The position numbers were made by a program, and so were the translations under genes. The notes under the pieces were generated by a model, which saw only the letters and a program-made list of their open reading frames with translations, did not search any database and had not been told where the DNA came from. A stretch of 64,000 bases of DNA from Cellulosimicrobium cellulans (GTDB taxonomy: Bacteria; Actinomycetota; Actinomycetes; Actinomycetales; Cellulomonadaceae). The stretch lies in contig NZ_JAFBCN010000001.1 in the NCBI RefSeq assembly GCF_016907755.1, positions 248,001 through 312,000 of the forward strand. The letters are read 5' to 3'. This document shows positions 8,043 to 17,177 of this stretch, in pieces. The first letter of the stretch is position 1, and every line of letters begins with the position of its first letter.

Positions 8043-8699
8043 TCAGTCCCCCGAGCGCAGCGCTGCGACGTGCGCGGAGCGCTGACGACGGCTGCTGTCG
8101 ACGTGCGCCTCGGCCAGGGCGGCGGCACGCTCGCCGTCGCGCGACGCGACCGCCTCGAAGAGCTCCGCGTGCTCCTCGGTGACGTGCGCGAGGTCGTCGT
8201 GCTGCGACAACGCCCAGCGCACACGGCTGCGGATGCCCTGCATCATGTCCCGCAGGAGCTGGTTGTCGGCGAGGTCGGTCACGATCTCGTGGAAGTCGGC
8301 CGCGGACCGACGCGACCCGACGCTGTCGGCCGTGCGCGCGCCCTCCAGCTCGCTCGCGAGCGCGCTCCGCAGCCGGTCCAGCCCCTCCGGGCCGTGCCGC
8401 TCGGCCGCGAGGCGGAACGCCAGCGGTTCCAGCACCTCCCGGACCTCGTCGAGGTCGGCGAGGTCCGCGTCGGAGAACTCCCGGACCACGGCCCAGGTGT
8501 GCGGGCGCAGCACCACGAGCCCCTCCCCCTCGAGCGCCTTGAGCGCGTCGCGCACGGGGATGCGGCTCACGCCGAAGTCGGCCGCGAGATCCCGCTCGAC
8601 CAGCCGGGAACCCGGGCGTCGCGCCCCGTCCAGGATCTCGTCGCGCAGCGTCGCCGCGACCCGTGCGGACTCCAGCACTCGCTCCTCGGCTCCGGCCAC
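8043..8699 (-). CDS. GntR-family (FadR/FCD) transcriptional regulator
   Basis: A 218-residue regulator. The N-terminal winged helix (about 10-75) has LRDEILDGARRPGSRLVERD, ADFGVSRIPVRDALKALEGEG and the wing VVLRPHTWAVV. The all-helical FCD effector domain fills the rest; FHEIVTDLADN and the later His-containing helices (SQHDDLAHVTEEH, AEAHV) are the usual metal/carboxylate-binding positions. The GTG at 8699 follows GGGAG. It is divergent from the DUF1080 gene across 146 bp and may control it; FCD regulators typically sense small organic acids. Confidence 0.88.
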   Translation of the reverse strand: MAGAEERVLESARVAATLRDEILDGARRPGSRLVERDLAADFGVSRIPVRDALKALEGEGLVVLRPHTWAVVREFSDADLADLDEVREVLEPLAFRLAAERHGPEGLDRLRSALASELEGARTADSVGSRRSAADFHEIVTDLADNQLLRDMMQGIRSRVRWALSQHDDLAHVTEEHAELFEAVASRDGERAAALAEAHVDSSRRQRSAHVAALRSGD

Positions 8700-8845
8700 C
8701 GGTCGATTCTCCCACCGCGCCCGACGCGCGCACGCGGGTGCGGGGGCGCCGCGCGGCCCCGGGCGCGCGCTCGCTCCCCGTGCCGTGGAGAGCGCCCGGC
8801 ATCCGTGCGAGGGTGGAGGGACACGCGTCGAACGAGGGAGTTCCG

Positions 8846-9979
8846 ATGTCGAGCACCACCCGTCCCCCCGTCCTCCGCCGGGCGCACCGCGCCCGCCTCG
8901 CCGGGGCGGCCGCGCTCGCCGTCGGGGTCGCGCTCGCCGCGCCGGCCGCGGCGGTCGTGCCGGCGGCACCGGAGACCCCGGCGCCCGAGGCCTCGACGGC
9001 CGTGGCAGCGGTGCCCCGGGCCGCGGCGCCCGACGACGGGTACGACGTGATCTTCGACGGCACCGCGGAGTCGTTCGAGGCCTGGGAGTACGCGGGCGAC
9101 GGCGGGTTCGACCTGCTCGACGACGGCACGATCCGCTCCCGGGCGGGTGCGGGCGGCGGGTTCGGGACGCTCTGGTACCCGGTCCGGCAGTACGGGGACT
9201 TCTCGCTCGTCGTGCAGTTCCGCGACGACGCGCCCGGGGACGCACGCGCCAACAGCGGCGTGCAGGTCCGGTTCCCGGACCTGTCCGGTCCCGTCGAGGG
9301 GTGCCCGACGACGTTCAACGGCAACGAGACGGGCAACCTCTCGTGGATCGCCGTCAACTGCGGGCACGAGATCCAGGTGAACGACTCCCCCGAGGGCGGG
9401 TCGAACGACCCCCGCAAGACCGGGTCCGTCTACGGGTTCGCCGACATCGGGCTCGACCGCGCGCGCCCCACCGCGAAGGGCACGTGGAACGAGCTGGAGG
9501 TGCGCGTCGTCGGGCAGCACTACACGGTGATCCGGGACGGGGTCGTCATCAACGAGTACGAGAACCTGCCCGGCGTCCCGTTCCCCGACCGCCCGCTCGA
9601 CCCGGACTCGAGCAGCCGCGGCCTCGTCGGGTACGTCGGTCTCCAGGCGCACGGGTCCGCGCCCGACGTCGTCACCTACCGCGACGTGCGGGTCCGCGAG
9701 CTCCCGCCCGTCCACGTCGAGGTCGACGCGCGGTGCCTGGCGGGCACGGCGCACGTCGCCGTGCGCGCGCTCAACGTCGGGGAGGACGCCGTGGACCTCA
9801 CCCTCGGCGCGGCCACGGGCGAGCGTTCGTTCGCCGACGTCCAGCCGGGCCGCAACGCCTACCAGGCGTTCAGCACACGGGCCGCGTCGGTCGAGGCGGG
9901 CGCCGCCACGCTGACGGTCGCGGGCGACGACGGCCCGGTCGTCGTCGAGACGCCGTACGCCGGGGTCGACTGCGGCTGA
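8846..9979 (+). CDS. Secreted DUF1080 (3-keto-disaccharide hydrolase-like) protein with C-terminal module
   Basis: A 377-residue secreted protein. The signal peptide is residues 1-36 (ARLAGAAALAVGVALAAPAA). The central domain (about 60-285) is a concanavalin-like DUF1080 fold: YDVIFDGTAESFEAWEY, then SGVQVRFPD, then GTWNELEVRVVGQHYTVIRD and GYVGLQAHG. Related proteins hydrolyse 3-keto-glycosides or bind glycans. The last 90 residues (VDARCLAGTAHVAVRA to YAGVDCG) match the C-terminus of the GH144-like enzyme at 29749-31677. The ATG at 8846 follows GAGGGAG. Probable extracellular sugar processing, with the GntR neighbour as candidate regulator. Confidence 0.82.
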   Translation: MSSTTRPPVLRRAHRARLAGAAALAVGVALAAPAAAVVPAAPETPAPEASTAVAAVPRAAAPDDGYDVIFDGTAESFEAWEYAGDGGFDLLDDGTIRSRAGAGGGFGTLWYPVRQYGDFSLVVQFRDDAPGDARANSGVQVRFPDLSGPVEGCPTTFNGNETGNLSWIAVNCGHEIQVNDSPEGGSNDPRKTGSVYGFADIGLDRARPTAKGTWNELEVRVVGQHYTVIRDGVVINEYENLPGVPFPDRPLDPDSSSRGLVGYVGLQAHGSAPDVVTYRDVRVRELPPVHVEVDARCLAGTAHVAVRALNVGEDAVDLTLGAATGERSFADVQPGRNAYQAFSTRAASVEAGAATLTVAGDDGPVVVETPYAGVDCG

Positions 9980-10021
9980 AAAGGGCGGGCGCCGACCGGT
10001 CCCGTCTGTGAGGGTGGGCCC

Positions 10022-10822
10022 GTGCGACCCTTCGACGAGCTGATCACCGAGGCCGAGCAGGCGGACGTCACCGGCTGGGGGTTCGGCTGGCTCGACGGCC
10101 GTGCCACCGAGGAGCGCCCGCCGTGGCGCTTCGTGACGCTCCTGTCGCAGCACCTCGGGCGGACGGACGCGGCGCTCGACCTCGACACCGGCGGCGGGGA
10201 GGTCCTGGCCGAGGCGCTGGCGGCCGCCGCCGACCGCGGCGACGCGACCCCGACGACGCTCGTCGCCTCGGAGGGGTGGGCGCCCAACGCCGCGCGCGCC
10301 CGCTCGCTCCTCGCGCCGTGGGGAGGGCGCGTCGTCGTCCCGGTCGACGGCGTGCTCCCGGTCGACGCCGGATCGTTCGGCCTGGTCACCGCGCGCCACC
10401 CCGTCGCGCCCGCGTGGCCCGAGGTCCACCGCGTGCTGCGCCCGGGCGGCACGTACCTCGGGCAGCACGTGGGCCCGGGCTCGGCGTTCGAGCTCATCGA
10501 GGCGTTCCTCGGCCCGCAGCCCGCGGCCCGCCGCGGCCGGGACCCGCAGGACGAAGCTCGGCAGGCACGCACCGCGGGTCTCGACGTCGTCGATCTCCGC
10601 ACGGCGACGTGCCGCATGGAGCTCCACGACGTGGGCGCCGTCGTCTGGCTGCTGCGCAAGTGCGTGTGGTGGGTCCCGGACTTCACCGTCGACCGCTACC
10701 GCGGCGTGCTCGAGGACCTCGACGCGCGGGTGCGGGTGGGCGCGCGCGACGACGGGACGACGTCCACCCCGTTCGTGGCGCACTCGACCCGCCACCTGGT
10801 CGTGGCTCGCCGCGCGCGCTGA
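10022..10822 (+). CDS. Class I SAM-dependent methyltransferase
   Basis: A 266-residue soluble protein with a Rossmann-type methyltransferase core. Motif I is a variant, LDLDTGGGEVLAEAL (about 55-69). It is followed by the LVASEGWAPNAARARSLL acidic-loop region and the late EVHRVLRPGGTYLGQHVG motif typical of small-molecule methyltransferases. The substrate is not evident. It starts at GTG 10022, 42 bases after the DUF1080 stop, and may be co-transcribed with it. A hairpin at 10833-10868 follows. Confidence 0.8.
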   Translation: MRPFDELITEAEQADVTGWGFGWLDGRATEERPPWRFVTLLSQHLGRTDAALDLDTGGGEVLAEALAAAADRGDATPTTLVASEGWAPNAARARSLLAPWGGRVVVPVDGVLPVDAGSFGLVTARHPVAPAWPEVHRVLRPGGTYLGQHVGPGSAFELIEAFLGPQPAARRGRDPQDEARQARTAGLDVVDLRTATCRMELHDVGAVVWLLRKCVWWVPDFTVDRYRGVLEDLDARVRVGARDDGTTSTPFVAHSTRHLVVARRAR

Positions 10823-10832
10823 CCCGGTCCCC

Positions 10833-10868
10833 TGACCCGGGCAGGCAACCTGATCGGCCCGCCCGGGT
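10833..10868. terminator. Hairpin between convergent genes
   Basis: ACCCGGGCAGGC at 10833-10844 pairs with the sequence ending at 10868 (GCCCGGGT), giving about 11 of 12 pairs with a short loop. It lies between the ends of the methyltransferase (+) and the DUF4190-like gene (-), so it can serve both. There is no T-run, as is usual in GC-rich actinobacteria. Confidence 0.5.
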
Positions 10869-10873
10869 GACCG

Positions 10874-11446
10874 TCAGAAGTACTGGCTGGCCGCCTGGTA
10901 CCCGCTGATCGCGCCCAGGACGAAGCCCACCGCGGTGCACGCGATCGCGACCGCGAGCGCGATCTTCGCCGTCTTCTCGTTCCGGCGGGCCGCGATCGCC
11001 GAGAAGACGATCGCGAGCACACCGAACACGATCGGCAGGAAGAACACCGCGATCGGGCTGAACACGTACGCGAGGATCGTGCGCCACGTCATCGGCTGCG
11101 GGCCGACGGGCGCGTACGCGCCGTAGCCGGGCTGGCCGTAGGGCGCGCCGTACGGCGGCTGACCCTGCGGCGGGTAGGGCGTCCCGTAGGGCTGCTGGCC
11201 CTGCGGCGGGTACGGCGCCGCGGGGGGAGCCTGCGGCGCCATCTGCCCGTAGGCCGGCTGGTGCTGCTCGGGCTGCGCGGGCTGGCCGTACGCCGGCTGG
11301 CCCTGACCGTACGGCGCCTGCGCGCCGTACGGACCGGGGGCGGCCGGCTGCCCGTAGGCGGGCTGGCCCTGCCCGTACGGGCCCGGGGCCTGCGGGGGCT
11401 GCTGGGCGTCGCCGCCCGGGTACGGCTGGTACGGAGGCTGGCTCAC
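10874..11446 (-). CDS. DUF4190-like membrane protein with Pro/Gln/Tyr-rich repeats
   Basis: A 190-residue protein. The first 115 residues are disordered repeats of the type QPAYGQPAQPEQ and PYPPQGQ. The C-terminal 75 residues hold two membrane helices, ILAYVFSPIAVFFLPIVFGVL and IALAVAIACTAVGFVLGAI, separated by a short basic loop (RRNEKTA), as in DUF4190 proteins. The start at 11446 has GAAGGAACACG upstream on the minus strand. These are abundant actinobacterial envelope proteins of unknown function. Confidence 0.8.
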   Translation of the reverse strand: MSQPPYQPYPGGDAQQPPQAPGPYGQGQPAYGQPAAPGPYGAQAPYGQGQPAYGQPAQPEQHQPAYGQMAPQAPPAAPYPPQGQQPYGTPYPPQGQPPYGAPYGQPGYGAYAPVGPQPMTWRTILAYVFSPIAVFFLPIVFGVLAIVFSAIAARRNEKTAKIALAVAIACTAVGFVLGAISGYQAASQYF

Positions 11447-11556
11447 GGCGTGTTCCTTCGTCGCGGGTGGCGCCGTCCCGACGGCGGCGTGGTCCGAAGG
11501 CTAGCGCCTCCCGCCCCCGCGCGGGACCACGCGACGCGGCGACGAGACCCGGGGGC

Positions 11557-14500
11557 CTACGACCCCGCGGGCACCGTGATCTCGACCAGGTCGGCGTCAC
11601 CCAGGTCGTCCGACGCGACGAGGACGCCGCGCTCGCGGTAGTCGCCGGCCCGCGGGGTGGTGGGGACGTCGACGAGCGCGCCGCGGTCGGACCCGGCGCG
11701 GACCCGGACGCCCTCACCGATCGTGGTGACCCGGTAGACCACGCGGCGCGTCCGCCCCGCGAGCTCGAGGTCGACGGCGAGGCCGTCGGCCGCCGCGGGC
11801 AGCACGGGGTCGACGACGAGCGCGCCGGTCGACCCCGAGCGCTCCGTGAGGCCGAGCACGCCCTGGACGAGCTGACGCAGGTAGATGCCCGGCCCGCTGG
11901 AGTACACGCGCCACCCGCCGCGCACGCCCACCGTGCCGTCGCGCAGCCGGTCGAAGTCGCGCGCGAAGCTCTGGCGGTCCGGGAAGTCGGCGTCGCTCGA
12001 CGAGAAGTACGCGTTGCGCTGGCGCGGCGCGGCGTGCGCGAGGCGGCTGCCCAGGTCGACGGGGCTGATGCGCAGCAGCTCGTCGAGCGCTCGACCGCGG
12101 CCCAGGGCGGCGAGCGCCTCGACGTAACGGATGTGCGCGTGCACGTACATGAGGCCGATCTCGCGGCCGACGTTCGCCGCCTGCTCGGCCCGCAGGAACG
12201 TGTGCGGGACGCCCTCGTCGAACGCGGCGGGGTGGTCCATGAGGCGCACGCCGTCGGGGAAGTGCAGGTGCTCGACCACGAGGCGCTCGTGGTGCTCCGC
12301 CTCCTCGGGCGTGAGGATGCCCGCGATGATCGACTGGGTCATGGGGATGAGGCGGTACCGCATCCCGGAGACCGTGTCGGACGGGTGGATGACGAGCTCG
12401 TCGCCGTCGGACCCGTGCCGCACGTACCCGGCCAGGACGCCGTCGACGAGCGCGCGCTCGCGCAGGTCCGCGCGCACCTCGGCGGCCAGGGTCCCGGCGC
12501 GCGCCGAGAGGGCGGCGTGGTCGTCGCTGCCGGACGTGGTGCGGGCGAGCAGCTCGGCGGCCTGCACGAGCAGCGCGGACGTCCACGTGGACGCGAGGTC
12601 CGTGCGCATGCGCGGGTCGGCGGGCTGGAGCGTGTCGTCCCAGTCGCCCTCGCCGTACGCGGGCAGGGCGGTGCCGGGCAGGCGGTCGCGGTCGAGGTGG
12701 TCGAGCAGGCGCGCGACGTGGTCGCGCACGGTCGCCGCGGCGTCGGCCCCCGACGCGGCGGGGCGCCGGTGCGCGTGGTCCCAGAACGGGACCGGCTCGT
12801 CGAGGACCGCGAGGTCGCCGCTCGCGTCGAGGTACTGCGCGAGCGCGAACAGCGGCCACACGACGACGTCGCCGTGCGAGGAGTCGTTGTAGCGCTCGCC
12901 GTACGCGTCGAACATGAACCACTGCGGGAACTCGCCCCACGTGTGCTGGTGCGCGAGGACGCGCAGCACGATCGCGCGCGCGACGTCGTGCCGCCCGCCC
13001 GCGAGGGCGAGCTCGAACGGCCCCTGGCACACGTCGCGCGTGCCCCACGCCGCACCCGAGTACTGCTCCAGGCCGTGCGGGACGAGGAAGTGGACCAGGG
13101 CGTCGTGCGCGTACCAGGGCACGAGCAGGTCGAGCTCGTGCGTCTCGAGCTCTGCGTGCGGCGCGAACCGCAGTCCGCGCACGACCCCGCGGACGGTCGC
13201 GAGGTGGCCCGCGAGCGTCGCGTCGAGGTCCGCGAGCGGGTCGTGCGCCGACCCCGTGAGGGCGAGCGCGGCGTCGGGTCCCCGCAGCGAGGCGGTGATC
13301 GCGATCCGGAGCGCGCCGGAGTCGGTCGCGCTCGTGAGGCGGCGCGCGGTCCCGGCGGACGTGCCCGCAGGGGTCTCGGTGTCGAGCGAGACCGAGGCGC
13401 TCGACGCCACGACGTACCGCAGGTCCGGGTAGTGCGCGTCGACGTCGCCGCCCGGGACCGGGTGCACGACGACGGCCTCGCCGGCGTCCGCCGCCGGGGC
13501 GACGTGCTCGACGACCCAGCCGCCCGCCTCGTCGTCGAGCTCGAGGGTCGCGGTGACGTGCAGCGGTCGGTCGCAGCGCACGTCCACGTCGATGCGGTTC
13601 TCGCGGTCGTGCGCGACGGTCCGCACGTCGACGCGGCCGAGCGGCGTCTCGTAGACCCAGCGGACGCCGCCGACGTCGAGGACGAGCGCGGAGGGCAGGC
13701 CGAGCAGCCACGGTCCGCGGCCGTCGTCGACGAGCACGCGCAGCCCGCTGCTGCGCAGCAGGTTGAGGTGGTGCCGGTGCACCGTCGCGAGCCGGTTGGC
13801 CGTGGTGTTGCCGAGCACGACGTGCGAGGCGAAGACGCCGGGCGCGAACGCCGTCGTGGAGAGCACGTCGTCGGTGGGCAGCACGTCGTCGCCCGCCTTG
13901 AGCACGTGCCCGTGCGAGCGCTCGGTCACCGTGTCCTTGCGCGCGTCCACGACGTGCGTCCCGGTCGCGGTGAAGAACGACAGCAGCGTGCCGTCGGCGT
14001 CGCGCTCGGGCAGGAGCACGTCGTCGGGGCCGAGCCCGACGGCGGCGAGCAGGTCGGCCTCGCCGAGCTCGTCGCCCGCGAGGAGCGGCGCGTCGCGCAG
14101 CACGGACCCGGTCCGCGGCAGCGGGGTGGTCGCGCGCTCGTCCGCCGCGGCGGCGACCGCGGCCGCGGCCCAGCCGGCCACCTCGTCGAGGTGCGCGGCG
14201 AGCGGGCCCGGCGCGTCGGGGTCGACGACGGTCACCGCGTGCACGCGGGCGGTCCCGCCGGACAGGTCGAGCGGACGCGAGACGAGGGTCGGCATCGCGT
14301 ACTCGTACTGGAGCACGCCGGAGTCCACGGGCCCGAGCAGCCCGTGCGGGACGCCGTCGCGCCGCGCCCGCGCCGTGAAGACCTGGAGCGAGTCCGTGAG
14401 GTGCGCGACCGCGCCCTCGACGAGGAACGCGACGGCGAGCGGGAGGCGCGGCTGGGCGGACATGGTCTGCCGGCTGACGAGCACGGTGCCCGCGTCGGGG

Positions 14501-14994
14501 TGCTCCATCGCACGGTGCAGCAGGTACTGGCACACGTACGGCTCGCTCGACAGCGCGGCGGCGGGCGGCGCGAGCGCGAGGTCCTGCGCGTGCACGACGT
14601 CGTAACGGACGTCCGCGGGCGTCGCGGGCCCGGCCGTGAGGTCGACCCGCCAGACGAGCGTGCGCCCGTCGAGCGTCAGCGCGACGCGCGTGGCGAGGCC
14701 GAGCGCCTCGCCCGACCACACGACGCGGTCGGTGCCGACCTCGACCGACGTCACCGCGGGCGCCGACCCCGTGAGGCGCGCGACCTCGACGCCGCCGTCC
14801 GCGCGGGTCGCGCGCAGCAGGACGCCGCCGGGCATGCGGTCGTGCTCGCCCGGCAGGTACTGGTTGACGAGCAGGCCGCCCGTGCTCACGGCGCGCACGT
14901 CACCCCCGCCGGTGAGCTCGACGGTCAGCTCGCCCGAGGCGAGCGTCGCGCCCGCGAGGGGGGTCGTGCGTGCGGGGCTGGCGGTGAGGGTCAC
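11557..14994 (-). CDS. GH94-family phosphorylase, probably 1,2-beta-oligoglucan phosphorylase-like
   Basis: A 1145-residue cytoplasmic protein with no signal peptide. The N-terminal half is beta-rich (sandwich domains); the C-terminal half is an (alpha/alpha)6 barrel. Motifs fit GH94: GTRDVCQGPFELAL, GEFPQWFMFD, and GEGDWDDTLQPADPRM, whose Asp corresponds to the proton donor of cellobiose phosphorylase. Length and the DWDDTLQP form resemble beta-1,2-oligoglucan phosphorylases, which release alpha-glucose 1-phosphate from sophoro-oligosaccharides. The GTG at 14994 overlaps the tetR stop (GTGA). It is divergent from an ABC importer and a GH1 glucosidase that would supply and finish its substrate. 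Family confidence is high; linkage specificity is moderate. Confidence 0.8.
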   Translation of the reverse strand: MTLTASPARTTPLAGATLASGELTVELTGGGDVRAVSTGGLLVNQYLPGEHDRMPGGVLLRATRADGGVEVARLTGSAPAVTSVEVGTDRVVWSGEALGLATRVALTLDGRTLVWRVDLTAGPATPADVRYDVVHAQDLALAPPAAALSSEPYVCQYLLHRAMEHPDAGTVLVSRQTMSAQPRLPLAVAFLVEGAVAHLTDSLQVFTARARRDGVPHGLLGPVDSGVLQYEYAMPTLVSRPLDLSGGTARVHAVTVVDPDAPGPLAAHLDEVAGWAAAAVAAAADERATTPLPRTGSVLRDAPLLAGDELGEADLLAAVGLGPDDVLLPERDADGTLLSFFTATGTHVVDARKDTVTERSHGHVLKAGDDVLPTDDVLSTTAFAPGVFASHVVLGNTTANRLATVHRHHLNLLRSSGLRVLVDDGRGPWLLGLPSALVLDVGGVRWVYETPLGRVDVRTVAHDRENRIDVDVRCDRPLHVTATLELDDEAGGWVVEHVAPAADAGEAVVVHPVPGGDVDAHYPDLRYVVASSASVSLDTETPAGTSAGTARRLTSATDSGALRIAITASLRGPDAALALTGSAHDPLADLDATLAGHLATVRGVVRGLRFAPHAELETHELDLLVPWYAHDALVHFLVPHGLEQYSGAAWGTRDVCQGPFELALAGGRHDVARAIVLRVLAHQHTWGEFPQWFMFDAYGERYNDSSHGDVVVWPLFALAQYLDASGDLAVLDEPVPFWDHAHRRPAASGADAAATVRDHVARLLDHLDRDRLPGTALPAYGEGDWDDTLQPADPRMRTDLASTWTSALLVQAAELLARTTSGSDDHAALSARAGTLAAEVRADLRERALVDGVLAGYVRHGSDGDELVIHPSDTVSGMRYRLIPMTQSIIAGILTPEEAEHHERLVVEHLHFPDGVRLMDHPAAFDEGVPHTFLRAEQAANVGREIGLMYVHAHIRYVEALAALGRGRALDELLRISPVDLGSRLAHAAPRQRNAYFSSSDADFPDRQSFARDFDRLRDGTVGVRGGWRVYSSGPGIYLRQLVQGVLGLTERSGSTGALVVDPVLPAAADGLAVDLELAGRTRRVVYRVTTIGEGVRVRAGSDRGALVDVPTTPRAGDYRERGVLVASDDLGDADLVEITVPAGS

Positions 14995-15734
14995 GCGGTC
15001 TCCTGCTCGGTGGTGCGGGTCTCGGGTGCTGCGGGGGTCGTGCCCTCGGGGCGCAGCAGCGCGAGGAACTGGTCGAAGAGCGCGACCATGTCGACGTTGT
15101 CGGGGTCCAGCAGCCACTGGAGCTGCAGGCCGTCCATGACGGCGGAGAAGAGCTGGCCGATCGCCTGCGGGTCGACCTCGGGGCGCAGCTCGCCACGCGC
15201 GACGGCGTCCTGGAAGCGCGTGTCGTCCTGGTGGCGCAGGGCGCGGTACCGGTCGCGCACGACGTCGTGGGCCGGGTGGGCGGTGTCCGTCGCCTCGGCG
15301 GCGACCACGACGTGCAGGGACACGAGGCCGGGGGTCTCGGCGTTGCGCCGGACCTGGTCGCGGATGGTCGTGAGGAGGTCCGCGCCGGCGGCCTCGTCCT
15401 CGGTGCGGCGCACGAGGTCGCGCCGGTCGCGCTCCTCGAGCGTCGCCGTCAGGAGGCCCGCCTTGCTGCCGAAGTGGTGCAGGAGCCCGGCCTCGGAGAT
15501 GCCGACGCGCGCCGCGATCTCGCGCAGCGAGCTGCCGCGGAAGCCCTGCTCGCCGAACACCTCGACGGCCGTGCGCAGGATCTCGCGGCGGCGCTGCTCG
15601 CCCCGGACGATGCGTCGGTCGGGCAGGCCGGCCGCCGTCGTGCCGCGGGTCGCGGTCGTCGTCGCTCGGTTCCCCACGGCCCCCGCCGTCCCCGTCGTGG
15701 CGCCGCCACCTGCGGAGTCGCTCTCGTTCATCAC
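14991..15734 (-). CDS. TetR-family transcriptional regulator of the GH94/ABC sugar locus
   Basis: A 247-residue regulator. A disordered Ala/Thr/Gly-rich N-terminus of about 45 residues precedes the TetR domain: RREILRTAVEVFGEQGFRGSSL, then REIAARVGISEAGLLHHFGS with the recognition helix. The C-terminal ligand domain is about 120 residues. A second ATG lies one codon in (15731). It is co-translated with the GH94 gene and divergent from the importer. The palindrome at 15795-15818 is its likely operator. It probably responds to an imported oligosaccharide, which is unusual because LacI proteins usually do this job. Confidence 0.9.
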   Translation of the reverse strand: MMNESDSAGGGATTGTAGAVGNRATTTATRGTTAAGLPDRRIVRGEQRRREILRTAVEVFGEQGFRGSSLREIAARVGISEAGLLHHFGSKAGLLTATLEERDRRDLVRRTEDEAAGADLLTTIRDQVRRNAETPGLVSLHVVVAAEATDTAHPAHDVVRDRYRALRHQDDTRFQDAVARGELRPEVDPQAIGQLFSAVMDGLQLQWLLDPDNVDMVALFDQFLALLRPEGTTPAAPETRTTEQETA

Positions 15735-15785
15735 CGTCTCCTTCGCCAGTCTCTCGGCGCCAACGGTACGGCCTGGACGCCCCGG

Positions 15786-15818
15786 TTGAAAATACTAACC
15801 GAGCGCACGCTAAGGTAG
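15786..15818 (+). promoter_or_regulatory. Promoter and candidate TetR operator between tetR-GH94 and the ABC importer
   Basis: A 24-bp imperfect palindrome at 15795-15818 has the symmetric pattern CTAnCnnAGCG-nn-CGCTnnGnTAG (16 of 24 positions symmetric). On the plus strand TTGAAA (15786-15791) and TAAGGT (15811-15816) could be -35 and -10 elements with a long 19-bp spacer. The palindrome would cover the spacer and the -10. It is the AT-richest spot in the divergent region. Assignment to the adjacent TetR is inferred from position. Confidence 0.6.
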
Positions 15819-15872
15819 TTTCCACAGCGGCTCACACCAGACGAGCCGACTGCTCGATGAGGAGGATTGCTC

Positions 15873-17162
15873 ATGAAGCTCGGACGCAAGGCGGTCGCCA
15901 TCGGCGTCGTCGGACTCCTGGCCCTGACCGCGTGCGGTCGCGCGGACGACGACTCGACGGGTGGCGAGAGCGCCGCCGGGTCCACCACGACGGTCGACGA
16001 CGCCCCCGCGGAGGGTGACATCACGATCTGGGCGATGGGTGAGGAGGGCGAGAAGCTGCCCGACTTCGTCCAGGGCTTCACGGACGAGAACCCCGACGCG
16101 AACGTCGAGGTCACCACGATCCCGTGGGCCGACGTCATGACGAAGTTCCAGACCGCCGTCGCCGCGGGCACCGTGCCCGACGCCATCATGATCGGCTCGT
16201 CCTTCATGCCGACGATGGTCGCCACCGGCGGCCTCGCGCCCGTCCCGGACGGCCTCGTCGACAGCGCCGACTTCGTCGAGGGTGCGGCCGCGTCCACCGT
16301 CGCGGACGGCGTCGAGTACGGCGTGCCGTGGTACGTCGAGACCCGCGTCCTGTACTACCGCTCCGACCTGGCCAAGGCGGCCGGGGTCGAGGCGCCCACG
16401 TCGTGGGAGGAGCTCACCGCTTTCGCGCAGGCCATGCAGGCGAACGGCTCGACCTACGGCCTCCAGCTCCCCATGGGCGACGCGGAGGACTCCACGCAGG
16501 TCATCCTGCCGTTCTACTCGCAGGCCGGCGGCTCGGTCCTCGACGAGGCGGGCGACGCGTTCGACCTCGACAACCAGGCGATGATCGACGCGCTCGACTA
16601 CTACGCGTCCTTCTTCGCCGAGGGCCTGTCGCCGCTGTCGGGCTACGGCGACTCGCAGAACAGCGCGTTCGTCGACGGCTCCGACCCGGCGTTCATCTCC
16701 GGCCCGTGGATGGTCAACGTGCTCGCCGACCTGCAGGGCGAGGACTGGGTCGAGCAGAACGTCGCGACCGTCCCGGTGCCCGCGGGCTCCGCGAACAACG
16801 ACTCGTACATCGGCGGCGCCCACCTCGGCGTGTTCGCCGAGGCCAAGAACGCCGACGGCGCGTGGAAGCTCGTGCGCTGGCTCGCCCAGCCCGAGACGCA
16901 GCAGGCCTGGTTCGACGCGACGAGCGACCTGCCCGCCCTCACCACCGCGTGGGACTACGAGCCGCTGACGTCCAACCCGCGCACCCAGGTGCTCCAGGAG
17001 CAGCTCGACAACACGATCGCCCCGCCGACCGTGCCGAGCTGGGACGAGCTCTCCGCGACGATCGAGACCGAGGCCGAGAAGGTCGCGAACGGTCAGGTCA
17101 CGTCCGAGGACGCCGCCAAGGCGATCCAGGCCAAGGCCGACACGCTCGGGCTCGGCTGGTAA
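15873..17162 (+). CDS. Sugar ABC transporter substrate-binding lipoprotein
   Basis: A 429-residue lipoprotein starting at the ATG at 15873, behind AGGAGG at 15860-15865 (a TTG at 15867 is less likely). The signal ends in a lipobox, LLALTAC, so the mature N-terminus is the Cys. The rest has family 1 solute-binding-protein features: ITIWAMGEEGEKLPDFVQGF, VPWYVETRVLYYRSDL, and the late LVRWLAQPETQQAW. It captures a sugar, probably a beta-glucan oligosaccharide given the neighbours, for the two permeases downstream. No ATPase gene is in the locus; a shared MsiK-type ATPase is likely. Confidence 0.93.
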   Translation: MKLGRKAVAIGVVGLLALTACGRADDDSTGGESAAGSTTTVDDAPAEGDITIWAMGEEGEKLPDFVQGFTDENPDANVEVTTIPWADVMTKFQTAVAAGTVPDAIMIGSSFMPTMVATGGLAPVPDGLVDSADFVEGAAASTVADGVEYGVPWYVETRVLYYRSDLAKAAGVEAPTSWEELTAFAQAMQANGSTYGLQLPMGDAEDSTQVILPFYSQAGGSVLDEAGDAFDLDNQAMIDALDYYASFFAEGLSPLSGYGDSQNSAFVDGSDPAFISGPWMVNVLADLQGEDWVEQNVATVPVPAGSANNDSYIGGAHLGVFAEAKNADGAWKLVRWLAQPETQQAWFDATSDLPALTTAWDYEPLTSNPRTQVLQEQLDNTIAPPTVPSWDELSATIETEAEKVANGQVTSEDAAKAIQAKADTLGLGW

Positions 17163-17177
17163 CAGGGCCCGTCAGTC

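Noticed and set aside
4984-9417. A 1477-residue open frame on the minus strand
   Set aside because: It runs antisense or out of frame across several clear genes, has extreme Arg/Pro content, and shows no motif. It is a GC-bias shadow.
11467-15789. A 1440-residue plus-strand open frame opposite the GH94 gene
   Set aside because: It mirrors the GH94 and tetR coding strand, is Arg/Val/Asp-rich without any fold signature, and lacks a ribosome-binding site.
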